Assembly: GCA_012522575.1 (NCBI GenBank)
Contig: JAAYKE010000020.1
Location: forward strand, 1 to 34,332
Source: Armatimonadota bacterium
GTDB taxonomy: Bacteria; Armatimonadota; UBA5829
DNA length: 34,332 nt
Direction of reading: 5' to 3'
The notes beneath the pieces were generated by a model. The model saw only the letters and a program-made list of their open reading frames with translations, had not been told where the DNA came from and did no database searches. The translations under genes were made by a program, and so were the position numbers. Shown here in pieces: positions 25,497 through 33,174 of the stretch; the stretch's first letter is position 1; each line of letters opens with the position of its first letter.

Positions 25497-25630
25497 AGCA
25501 GATTTCTCACTACGTTCGAAATGACAAGGGTTGACGTTCGAAACAACAAGGGTTGAGGGCAGAGGCCGTCCATTGCGCACGAATGCGTCCGGTAAATTGT
25601 CATTCCGAGGCGAACGCCGAGGAATCTGCT
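25497..25630. repeat. Inverted-repeat intergenic element (MITE/REP-like)
   Basis: The left arm (25497-25527) starts AGCAGATTTCTCACTACG and ends AAATGACAA. The right arm (25597-25630) starts TTGTCATTCCGAGGCG and ends GAGGAATCTGCT, matching the left arm in reverse complement with a few changes. The outer flanks (GGGAAG; TTTTTCCC) continue the symmetry. Short repeats of this TGTCATT...ATCTGCT type occur as dispersed intergenic elements in several bacterial phyla. Inside lies a 22-base tandem duplication (25513-25534, 25535-25556). No gene is present in 25368-25793. Confidence 0.7.
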
Positions 25631-25690
25631 TTTTCCCTTCCCTTTTCTGGGTTTCGCTTCTTTCGGGCTTTCGCGATTTACGGAAAGAGG

Positions 25691-25718
25691 TTCGGACCTC
25701 GGACTTCGGACCTCGGAC
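25691..25718. repeat. Perfect 14-base tandem duplication
   Basis: TTCGGACCTCGGAC occurs twice in a row. It is itself built of near-identical 7-base pieces (TCGGACC or TCGGACT), pointing to slippage. Confidence 0.75.
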
Positions 25719-25722
25719 ATCG

Positions 25723-25759
25723 AAAAAAGCATATGGGCGGCGATGGCATATCACCGCCC
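25723..25759 (-). terminator. Intrinsic terminator after glycosidase copy 2
   Basis: On the minus strand a 10-base stem, GGGCGGTGAT with ATCGCCGCCC (one T-G pair) and a 5-base loop, is followed by ATATGC and six T. It starts 35 bases past the stop codon. This ends the pentose/glycosidase transcript before copy 1 starts. Confidence 0.75.
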
Positions 25760-25793
25760 GCGCTTAACACGTAAATTGCGTTATTTGGCCAGC

Positions 25794-28154
25794 TTATTTG
25801 CGCACTTTTCGGGCAGCCAGTATCGCCTCGGCGACCTGTCGTCTCTTTTCGCTGAGAGCTTGCGGGGATTTCGAGAAACTCCTCGTGCTCTCGACAAGGT
25901 CATCGCCGATAATCATTGCCCTCTGCGCCTTATCCAATGCACCGGCAGCCGCAGGGCCGGATAGTTTTTTTAGGCGATTGATTTCCTGTTCGAGCAGCCA
26001 GAAATACTCAAAGTCCTCCAGCCCGTCGCGGATATTTTCCAGCCTAATTGTAGGAAGCGGCCCATGCGGCCCTGCGCAGATAATGCTGCCGTCACCATTC
26101 GCATCGTGGAAACTGGCTGCCGGCCAGTCCGTATATGGCCCGAAGGTGATCGGCTTTCTGGTCAGCGGCCAGCGCATCATCGCATAATAGAGATAGCCAT
26201 CCGGGCGAAACTTCGCCGTTTGCAGACCCATAAGTGAGCGAGCATCGATGAGATCGTATTCGATCAGCCAGTTCGCCCACGGAGCCTGCGGCCCGATGCA
26301 GGTATACCACCAGACTTGTTTGCCTCGAGCGCGCGCCTCCGCAACGCGCTTGAGATCATATTTCGGAGTGAGCGGAATCCAACCGTCGATAGCATCGACC
26401 TGACTCGCAACGCCGTATGTGTCATCATAGCCGGTCGTAGTTGTCAGCAGATCAGGATGTCGAGCCTTGATCTCACTGAATATATCCTGCATGGCAGCAA
26501 AAGATTCCGGCCCGATCTCGTCGAAGCCATACACATAGGCCTTATCATAGAACCCGTTTGCCTTGAGCAGCGCGACTGATTCATCGATCTTTTTCAGCAA
26601 CTCTGCTTTGCGCTCGGCAGGGTATGGCTCACCTTTTTTTATGCCGTCCGGCCTTTGCACGTAAAGGATGTTGAATGCATTGAGGCCCTTTTTGTCCCAA
26701 CGCTGCAGGCTCTCGATAGAAGGCATCCCTGATCGATAGATGTTGTCCGGATTGATGCGATATGAGAGCACGAAGTCCTCATACCTCTCCTGCATCGTCT
26801 GCGACACCCGCCCTTTTCCATAGGCATTTGGCAGGAAATTGTCGTAAAGGGACATCGCCGTGCGCAGGTGGCTTTCTTTGGGCACGTCAAAATCCCAGAC
26901 GCGCACTTTTAATGTAAGCTGTGTCGGTTGTACGCCGTTCGCTTTTACTGTTATGGGAGCCGTATAGTCTCCCGCAGCAACGCCGGCAGGTGTGGTGACG
27001 CGAATCCAGATCGGCTGCACTTCGCCTTTTTTGATGTTGTAGCCCTTCAAAAAATCTAAGATAGGGTCAGGATGCCATCCGATATATCGCACAGGGTATG
27101 GCGGCTTTTTTGTCTCCACAAAGCCTACAGGAGACGCCTCAACAGTCGGACCCGGCTTGCCGTTTTTCGTCAGAGTCCCAACGGATACGCTCGCGCCATT
27201 TAGATCCTGGCCGAACGCATAGATCAACAGTTGGACGGATTCAACTTCATTGCCCGCCAGCTCCACCGTCGCTTCTCGTGCAACGCTGCATTCAAACGCG
27301 ACATCTTTGGGGAATATCTTAACCATACTCGACGCAAATCCACAGGCGAATTTCGCATCAGGGTCCAACTTTCGGGCGGCGACTCGCATTCGAGCCTCGG
27401 GAATCGCACGCGCGGCTTCTCTGTTGACCTGATCATGCAACGCTATTACATCGGGTTTGATCGCGCCAAGCGCAGCAGCGTTGGTCGCCTGGGAAACTCG
27501 ATTGATGAGAAGGCGATGCTGTGAAGAATAATGATTCAGCAGAGGGTCTATTTCGGAGGCGTACTCTCGAGATTCGCTGCGCAATTTTTGTATCGCCTCC
27601 GCGATTTTTTCCAAGCGCGGCATAACGTTGCTTTCCAGTCGGATATTGTCGATTACAAGTGACATATCATCCGGCGGACGAGTGGCATTTACATGAAACT
27701 CCGAGATGCGTTTGAAGTCCAACTTGGATGGCGCGACCTCGAAATCCATACGCAGTTGTTTCAACTCTCCGGGCTTAATGACGCCGCTGACGGAGTAATG
27801 CTCCCCATCGGGATCACGAATATACAGCGACACCGTGCAATCTTTGGTCCCAACATTGCGAACATCGCACAGGGCATAGTCATAATCAGACCAGACCTGC
27901 GGCATGCCTTTATCGTTAGCATAGATTACCGCAGGCCACTCCTCGGAGCCTTGCTGCCACTTTGGAAAGAAGATAGACGCGGTTCCGTCTGCATTGGCAA
28001 CAAATGAGGATGGCGGATTGGTGGTGCGGACGAAAAACCGATCTACATCGGAAGCATTTTCAAAGTCACACAGAATAAGCGTGTCGATCGGAGCGGCGAT
28101 GGCAACCGATACCAGCAACGTAAATAAGCAAGCGTAACGCAGGACTCTGAACAT
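25794..28154 (-). CDS. Secreted GH123/DUF4091-like glycosidase, copy 2
   Basis: This 786-residue protein is a full-length paralogue of copy 1, with the same domain order and long shared blocks such as FVANADGTASIFFPKWQQ (51-68). The signal peptide is about 1-20 (MFRVLRYACLFTLLVSVAIA). The catalytic-type pair Asp545-Glu546 in YGFDEIGPE is kept, as is the DUF4091 C-terminus. The ATG at 28154 is preferred because AAGGAG precedes it and the signal peptide starts there; an ATG at 28214 would put a non-signal stretch in front. It follows ribulokinase by 81 bases, suggesting pentose-containing or related glycans are degraded together. Its own terminator follows. Confidence 0.88.
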   Translation of the reverse strand: MFRVLRYACLFTLLVSVAIAAPIDTLILCDFENASDVDRFFVRTTNPPSSFVANADGTASIFFPKWQQGSEEWPAVIYANDKGMPQVWSDYDYALCDVRNVGTKDCTVSLYIRDPDGEHYSVSGVIKPGELKQLRMDFEVAPSKLDFKRISEFHVNATRPPDDMSLVIDNIRLESNVMPRLEKIAEAIQKLRSESREYASEIDPLLNHYSSQHRLLINRVSQATNAAALGAIKPDVIALHDQVNREAARAIPEARMRVAARKLDPDAKFACGFASSMVKIFPKDVAFECSVAREATVELAGNEVESVQLLIYAFGQDLNGASVSVGTLTKNGKPGPTVEASPVGFVETKKPPYPVRYIGWHPDPILDFLKGYNIKKGEVQPIWIRVTTPAGVAAGDYTAPITVKANGVQPTQLTLKVRVWDFDVPKESHLRTAMSLYDNFLPNAYGKGRVSQTMQERYEDFVLSYRINPDNIYRSGMPSIESLQRWDKKGLNAFNILYVQRPDGIKKGEPYPAERKAELLKKIDESVALLKANGFYDKAYVYGFDEIGPESFAAMQDIFSEIKARHPDLLTTTTGYDDTYGVASQVDAIDGWIPLTPKYDLKRVAEARARGKQVWWYTCIGPQAPWANWLIEYDLIDARSLMGLQTAKFRPDGYLYYAMMRWPLTRKPITFGPYTDWPAASFHDANGDGSIICAGPHGPLPTIRLENIRDGLEDFEYFWLLEQEINRLKKLSGPAAAGALDKAQRAMIIGDDLVESTRSFSKSPQALSEKRRQVAEAILAARKVRK

Positions 28155-28235
28155 TAACACTCTCCTTGGGATGCTGTTTACGATATTAGGCAAGTAAACG
28201 GCCGTTACCTTCACGGCGGCAAAATGAGCCAGCCG

Positions 28236-29900
28236 TCAGCTTAGCGTCTTCATCTCCTTAAGCCGTTTCATAACGTCGTTTTCGCCGCGTCCGAAGTAGT
28301 CGTGGAGTTTTTTATAATCGTCGAACAATCGAGCGTAGACAGCGTGGGCGGAGGGATCGGGGAGGTAGGACTTGTCTTTGACTCGCGCCATTTTAGCCAC
28401 AGCTTCGTTTATGGTATCGTAGCCGCCACGCGATTTGCCCGCCGCAACCGCACCCCACATAGCCGATCCAAGCGCGCAGGTTTGGGCGGACTCGGCCACT
28501 TTGAACTCCCGATTTGTCACGTCGGCATATATCTGCATCAGCATTTCGTTTTTGTCCGCCAACCCGCCGCAGGCGATGATCTCGTTGACCTCCACCCCGC
28601 CCGCGTGCAAAGAGTCGATGATTATGTTGGTTCCATAGGCTGTTGCCTCGATAAGCGCGCGATATATCTCCTCCGGCCGCGTCGCCAGAGTCATTCCGAG
28701 AATCATCCCGGTGAGATCGCCGTCCTCAAGCACGCTGCGATTGCCGTTCCACCAGTCCAGCGCAAGCAGGCCGCTTTGACCGGGCTTTAGCTTCGATGCC
28801 TTCTCGGTAAGCAAATCTTGAATGCCGATTGCGCGTGACCTGGCCTCAGCAGTATATGATTCCGGAACGCAATTTTCCGCAAACCACGCGAAATGATCGC
28901 CGACGCAGCTCTGTCCCGCTTCAAAGCCGAAATAACCCGGCAATATTCCATCCTCGACACAGCCGCTGATCCCCTCGACGATTTTCGGACTTTTGCCCAA
29001 CACCATGTGGCAGGAGCTGGTTCCCATAATGGCGACCATGCTGCCTTCTTTTGTCACCGTGGCAGCAGGGGTCGCAACGTGCGCATCGATTACCGCCACC
29101 GCGACAGCGATACCCGGCATCAGGCCAAGTTTGGCCGCCATCCCATCGGTCAACTCCCCGGCTTTTGCTCCCACCGGCAGTATTTTGCGACTCAGCTTCT
29201 CATCGACAACACGTTCAAAACGAGGATCCAAAGACCTAAAGAAATCGCCGGATGGGAAGCCATCGGCCTTATCCCACATCGCTTTGTAACCTGCAGCACA
29301 CGCGCTGCGAGACTCAATTCCTGTCAACTGAAGGGTAAGCCAGTCCCCGGCTTCGATAAACTTATCCGCCGCCGAATAGATTTCCGGAGCTTCGTTGAGA
29401 ATTTGCAGGAGCTTGGGAAACAGCCATTCCGAACTGACCTTGCCGCCATATCTGTGCAGAAACTTCTCCCCGCGAGCATCGGCAATCTCGTTTATTTTGC
29501 TTGCTTCGGGCTGGGCTGCGTGGTGTTTCCAGAGCTTTACCCAGGCGTGAGGATTGGACGCCCACCTGCTGTCGAAGCAAAGCGGCTGGCCGGATTTATC
29601 GATCGGCATTATCGTGCAGGCAGTAAAGTCTATGCCAATCCCGATAACATCGCTCGGCTGCGCTTTCGACTGCTTCATGACGGCAGAAACCACTTTTTGC
29701 AGCGCGTCAAGATAATCCTGCGGATCCTGCAGCGCCCAGTCCGGAGGCAGTTTTTCGCCGGTCGATGGCAAATGATCGTCGATCACCGCGTGCGGATATT
29801 CGCAGACATCTGAGGCAACCTCCCGCCCGGTATCGATATCGACGAGCAGCGCACGCGCACTGAGTGTTCCAAAGTCGATTCCTAAAGAATATGTAGCCAT
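28236..29900 (-). CDS. araB: Ribulokinase (FGGY family)
   Basis: This 554-residue cytosolic kinase phosphorylates L-ribulose, and often other ketopentoses, with ATP in arabinose use. The N-terminal ATP-binding lobe begins GIDFGTLSARALLVDI (7-22), which is characteristic of AraB. DFTACTIMP and a C-terminal FGGY-type segment GLLALDWWNGNRS are also present, as well as the nucleotide-binding EIIACGGLADKN. Length is that of AraB. No araA isomerase or araD epimerase is encoded in the window, so the pathway must be completed elsewhere. The ATG at 29900 has AAAGGA 11 bases upstream and lies 26 bases after the orphan ABC ATPase gene. Confidence 0.95.
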   Translation of the reverse strand: MATYSLGIDFGTLSARALLVDIDTGREVASDVCEYPHAVIDDHLPSTGEKLPPDWALQDPQDYLDALQKVVSAVMKQSKAQPSDVIGIGIDFTACTIMPIDKSGQPLCFDSRWASNPHAWVKLWKHHAAQPEASKINEIADARGEKFLHRYGGKVSSEWLFPKLLQILNEAPEIYSAADKFIEAGDWLTLQLTGIESRSACAAGYKAMWDKADGFPSGDFFRSLDPRFERVVDEKLSRKILPVGAKAGELTDGMAAKLGLMPGIAVAVAVIDAHVATPAATVTKEGSMVAIMGTSSCHMVLGKSPKIVEGISGCVEDGILPGYFGFEAGQSCVGDHFAWFAENCVPESYTAEARSRAIGIQDLLTEKASKLKPGQSGLLALDWWNGNRSVLEDGDLTGMILGMTLATRPEEIYRALIEATAYGTNIIIDSLHAGGVEVNEIIACGGLADKNEMLMQIYADVTNREFKVAESAQTCALGSAMWGAVAAGKSRGGYDTINEAVAKMARVKDKSYLPDPSAHAVYARLFDDYKKLHDYFGRGENDVMKRLKEMKTLS

Positions 29901-29926
29901 AATCCATCAGTCCTTTGGTCTTATTG

Positions 29927-30712
29927 TCAGGCCATCAGGTGATAATATCCGTTCCTTTGAATCACCGTGACCGGAATAGCGAACAATTCGGACAGACTTT
30001 CAGATGTGAGCGCCTCTTGCTTCGGCCCATCGGCGAATATGCGCCCGTCTTTGAGCATAATCACCCGCGATATCTCCGGGAATATATCGGGAAGATGATG
30101 GGTGACTAAAATGACGCTTTTGCCTCCGCCTGCGATCTTGCGCAGCGAATCGACAAACTTGCGGGCGGCACGAGGGTCGAGGCCGTTTGATGGTTCATCA
30201 AGAATCAACGCTTTCGGCTCGTGAACCAGCGCACGGGCAATCAGCATTCGCCGCGCTTCACCGGTAGACATCTCCGTCATATACTTCGACGCCAAATGCT
30301 CGATCGACAGAAATTGCAGAAGTTCATCCGCGCGCAACTGCATTTGACCGGTGACCTCGTGGTGCGGATAAAGCCCTACGCTGCCGAAGAAGCCGGATAA
30401 AATAACGTCGCGACCTATCAGAGGCCGGCGGAAGAAATCCTGTAAATCGGCGGAAACAATGCCGAAAAGCGAACGCAGCTTAAAGACATCCCACGCGCTT
30501 TCGCCGAGGATTTTCACCGGCGTATCACCGTTGCCCGCAAGCGGGTAAAGCTCGCGGGTGATCAGCTTGATGAGCGTAGACTTGCCGGAGCCGTTCGGGC
30601 CGATGATCGCAACGTTTTCGCCGGCTCGTATGGTTGTCGTGATCGAATCAAGCGCCCGAACTCCTCCAAACAGCACCGTAGCGCCATGAAACTCCAGCAG
30701 CGGGTCTATCAT
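29927..30712 (-). CDS. Orphan ABC ATP-binding protein
   Basis: This 261-residue single-domain ABC ATPase has Walker A GPNGSGKST (38-46), signature MSTGEARR (148-155), Walker B ALILDEP (168-174) and switch THH (204-206). The signature departs from LSGGQ in the way seen in the YlmA/ModF-like group of ATPases, which often lack a membrane partner. No permease or binding protein is adjacent. The ATG at 30712 is preferred because the fold starts there; the 30745 start adds 11 residues of unlike composition. The ribosome site is weak in both cases. It sits between a polyol dehydrogenase and ribulokinase. A regulatory role or partnership with a distant transporter are both possible. Confidence 0.88.
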   Translation of the reverse strand: MIDPLLEFHGATVLFGGVRALDSITTTIRAGENVAIIGPNGSGKSTLIKLITRELYPLAGNGDTPVKILGESAWDVFKLRSLFGIVSADLQDFFRRPLIGRDVILSGFFGSVGLYPHHEVTGQMQLRADELLQFLSIEHLASKYMTEMSTGEARRMLIARALVHEPKALILDEPSNGLDPRAARKFVDSLRKIAGGGKSVILVTHHLPDIFPEISRVIMLKDGRIFADGPKQEALTSESLSELFAIPVTVIQRNGYYHLMA

Positions 30713-30754
30713 ATTATTCAGCCTGACACAAGCGCGCCACAGCACGCAAATTCA

Positions 30755-31789
30755 TCAACTAACCGCTATTATCGCGCGGATCACGCCGTCTTTTTTCGCC
30801 ATAGCAAGTTCCATTGCCTCGGCGGTTTTCTCCAGCGGGAAACGATGGGTCGCCATCGATTTAGCGTCGACTTTGCCCTCGGCAATCCACTCAATGGCGG
30901 TCTCAGCGGCCACATTGCTTCGTCTGCAGAATACAACGCTGAGTTCTTTGCGACGAGTGGTGGACGCCGCAAATGTATAGATATCCTCGTCCGGAATGCC
31001 GACCACGACTATCTTTCCGAGAATGCGGACGATTTTAGACGCTTCCAAAGAGGCTCCATCCTCGCCGATGCATTCAAATACCACATCCGGCCCGAGATCG
31101 TTTGTCAGCCGACAGAACTCTTTCTGAGCGTCGCAAGCGGATGGGTCAATGACTTCGTCTGCGCCGAGCTTGCAGGCAAGTTCGCGCCTTTCCTTTACAG
31201 GCTCGCTGACGATGATGCGCCCTGCTCCTGAAACTTTAGCCGCCTGCAAAACGGACAGCCCAATCGCGCCGGCTCCAAGCACGGCGACGTTCTCTCCGCC
31301 GGACAACTGCGCCAGGTTGACCGCGTGGACACCCACCGCCATAGGCTCGACTATCGCGGCCTCGTCATGAGAGATCGAGTCCGGTATCTTTATAGCGAGT
31401 TTAGCAGGCCACGTGAGATACTCTCGGAAGCATCCGTCCTGAGGAGGCGTGCCGAAGAATTCCACGTTAGGGCACACATTAAAATGTCCGGATTTACAAA
31501 AAAAGCACTCTCCGCAGGCATTTGTAGGCTCTATCGCCACTTTTTCACCGACCTTACAATCGGTTACGCCTTCCCCAACGGCGTCGATGATCCCCGCCGC
31601 CTCGTGTCCGATCACCAGCGGCTCGGTGATAAGCGTTGTGCCGATGCGGCCATCGCGATAGTAGTGCAGATCGGAAGCGCAGACCCCAACGGAAGTGACC
31701 TTAAGTCTAACTTCACCGGCTGCGGGTTCGGGAACAGGTTCTTCGTGCATTCGCAGGTCTTTGGGACCGTGTAGACGTAAAACACGCAT
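30755..31789 (-). CDS. Zinc-dependent medium-chain (polyol) dehydrogenase
   Basis: This 344-residue NAD(P)-dependent alcohol dehydrogenase resembles sorbitol and xylitol dehydrogenases. Likely catalytic-zinc ligands are Cys37, His62, Glu63 and Glu148. Structural-zinc cysteines are 92, 95, 98 and 106 (ACGECFFCKSGHFNVC). The nucleotide fold contains GAGAIG (172-177), and an acidic residue follows strand two (VSEPVKERR), favouring NAD. The ATG at 31789 is preferred: AAGGAG lies 11 bases upstream, whereas the GTG at 31801 would sit directly on that ribosome site. Together with ribulokinase downstream it suggests pentose or polyol oxidation. Confidence 0.93.
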   Translation of the reverse strand: MRVLRLHGPKDLRMHEEPVPEPAAGEVRLKVTSVGVCASDLHYYRDGRIGTTLITEPLVIGHEAAGIIDAVGEGVTDCKVGEKVAIEPTNACGECFFCKSGHFNVCPNVEFFGTPPQDGCFREYLTWPAKLAIKIPDSISHDEAAIVEPMAVGVHAVNLAQLSGGENVAVLGAGAIGLSVLQAAKVSGAGRIIVSEPVKERRELACKLGADEVIDPSACDAQKEFCRLTNDLGPDVVFECIGEDGASLEASKIVRILGKIVVVGIPDEDIYTFAASTTRRKELSVVFCRRSNVAAETAIEWIAEGKVDAKSMATHRFPLEKTAEAMELAMAKKDGVIRAIIAVS

Positions 31790-31818
31790 AATATTAGTCA
31801 CTCCTTCTTCTGAGATTC

Positions 31819-31847
31819 ATTGTAACGCAAATGCAGCCTTCATGCAA
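31819..31847 (-). promoter_or_regulatory. Likely promoter of the pentose/polyol genes
   Basis: On the minus strand TTGCAT (31842-31847), a 17-base spacer and TACAAT (31819-31824) lie about 30 bases before the dehydrogenase start. Confidence 0.45.
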
Positions 31848-31881
31848 AACGGAAAGAAACGTTGTGACATCAGGCTGCAAG

Positions 31882-31898
31882 GCAGGTAAGGAACCTGC
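31882..31898. repeat. Small perfect inverted repeat
   Basis: GCAGGT and ACCTGC are separated by five bases, 35 bases upstream of the likely promoter. It could be an operator or just a small hairpin. Confidence 0.3.
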
Positions 31899-31957
31899 TC
31901 TTTGGCGGTCAAAAGCAGATTCCTATCGTTAATTGTTTTAATACCCGCAAACAGGGG

Positions 31958-32623
31958 TTATTGCTGCTCGTTTTGTTCGGCAGGCTCCTTTGGGAAATCC
32001 GGGACCGGGATATCCAATGAATTCATGTGAGGCGCAGCCGCTTTTGCCGCGTTGCCGGCAAACTTGATGAACTCCTCCACGTTAAACCCGCCCACTATTC
32101 GCACTGCATAGGCCGTGTTTTCTGCGGGCATATACAAAAACCCCATCCACCCGGCGTTGTCCGGAAGGGCATAGAGCGCTTTTACCCCGGGCGCCTGCGC
32201 GATATCGAGCATAACCCTTCTAAATGGCCCCGCTTTGGCTGCCCCGGACGTAAACTCAGCTAAAAACTTGTCGCTTTCAATTGCCTTGGGGTATTTGACC
32301 ACGATCACTCTAATGTTGCGGATGTCGCGAATCGCCGAAGAAAGCAGCTCCAAATCGACTTTTTCTATTGCGCTCAGGGCAGAGGAAAATTGTGCGTTAG
32401 TATTCGCATCTGCCGATTGGCTCAATTCTTTTGCAACGTCGGCTAGGGCCGGAATGGCACGCTTCACTATACCCAAAACATCGTCGTCGCTTGCATTGAT
32501 CTCAGTCACAATCTTTCCGCCCGCAGGCATATATATGGCAGGAGGAGGAACAAGCTCGGCCGCGCACACAGGCAGAGCAACTGCAATCGTCAGAAGAATT
32601 GCCAACATAATTTTCTGTCTCAT
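31958..32623 (-). CDS. Secreted protein of unknown function
   Basis: This is a 221-residue protein with a clear signal peptide (MRQKIMLAILLTIAVALPVC, then AAE). There is no lipobox at a usable place. The mature part alternates helices with strands such as IRVIVVKYP, and ends with a proline- and glutamine-rich tail (DFPKEPAEQNEQQ). I do not recognise the family. The ATG at 32623 is preferred over an upstream ATG at 32668 because GAGGT precedes it and the signal peptide starts there. It stands alone between the porin terminator and the dehydrogenase promoter. Confidence 0.8.
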   Translation of the reverse strand: MRQKIMLAILLTIAVALPVCAAELVPPPAIYMPAGGKIVTEINASDDDVLGIVKRAIPALADVAKELSQSADANTNAQFSSALSAIEKVDLELLSSAIRDIRNIRVIVVKYPKAIESDKFLAEFTSGAAKAGPFRRVMLDIAQAPGVKALYALPDNAGWMGFLYMPAENTAYAVRIVGGFNVEEFIKFAGNAAKAAAPHMNSLDIPVPDFPKEPAEQNEQQ

Positions 32624-32768
32624 ATCGTTACCTCGCGTTATAGCTATTCGGATACCGCTGATAATCACGCCGTCCCTGCAAGAGATTGGGCAGCTTCAGA
32701 TGGCAGCAGATATAATATGTTTCCCCTCAAATATCGTTTTTCCTTCACCAGCCGGCCTACAGAGGCAT

Positions 32769-32799
32769 TAAAAAAGCCCCCGGATTGCTCCGAGGGCTT
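32769..32799 (-). terminator. Intrinsic terminator of the porin gene
   Basis: On the minus strand a stem starting AAGCCC and ending GGGCTT, with CGG pairing CCG inside, is followed by a run of six T. It begins about 20 bases after the porin stop. Confidence 0.85.
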
Positions 32800-32817
32800 G
32801 AGTTTGCGACAAAGAGC

Positions 32818-33174
32818 TTAGAAGCTCACGCCGAACTGAGCGACTGCAATGCCGCCCTTGTAGGTGTCGCCATAGGGATTGCTGAAAGTATTTTCGCCAG
32901 TATCCCACTTAACAAACTGGTATGAGAGCCTGAGGCCGGCATTGTCGGTAAACTGGTGATTCCAACCGGCAGAAATGTAGCTCTCTCTGAAATTATCCCA
33001 GCCCGCCGCAACGGGATTGAGTTTGTTCCACTCATAACCGAGAAGCAACGCATCTTTGGCTGAAACATCAAACTTCAAGGCAGCTTCAGCCACGGTAATC
33101 TTGTCGCCCTTGTCAAAGAACCAAGTATCATCAATCGCCTTTAGGAACTCGCCATTCAGGGCAACATTCAACTT
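32818..33174 (-). pseudogene. C-terminal part of the porin, after an in-frame stop
   Basis: Starting right after the TGA at 33175-33177, the same frame stays open for 118 codons to a TAA. The sequence has alternating strands typical of a beta-barrel (YISAGWNHQFTDNAGLRLSY, QFVKWD) and ends in GVSF, the terminal phenylalanine expected for outer-membrane insertion. It is therefore the missing end of the porin upstream. A TTG at 33169-33171 could serve as start of a separate peptide, but no ribosome site or signal peptide supports this. Confidence 0.85.
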
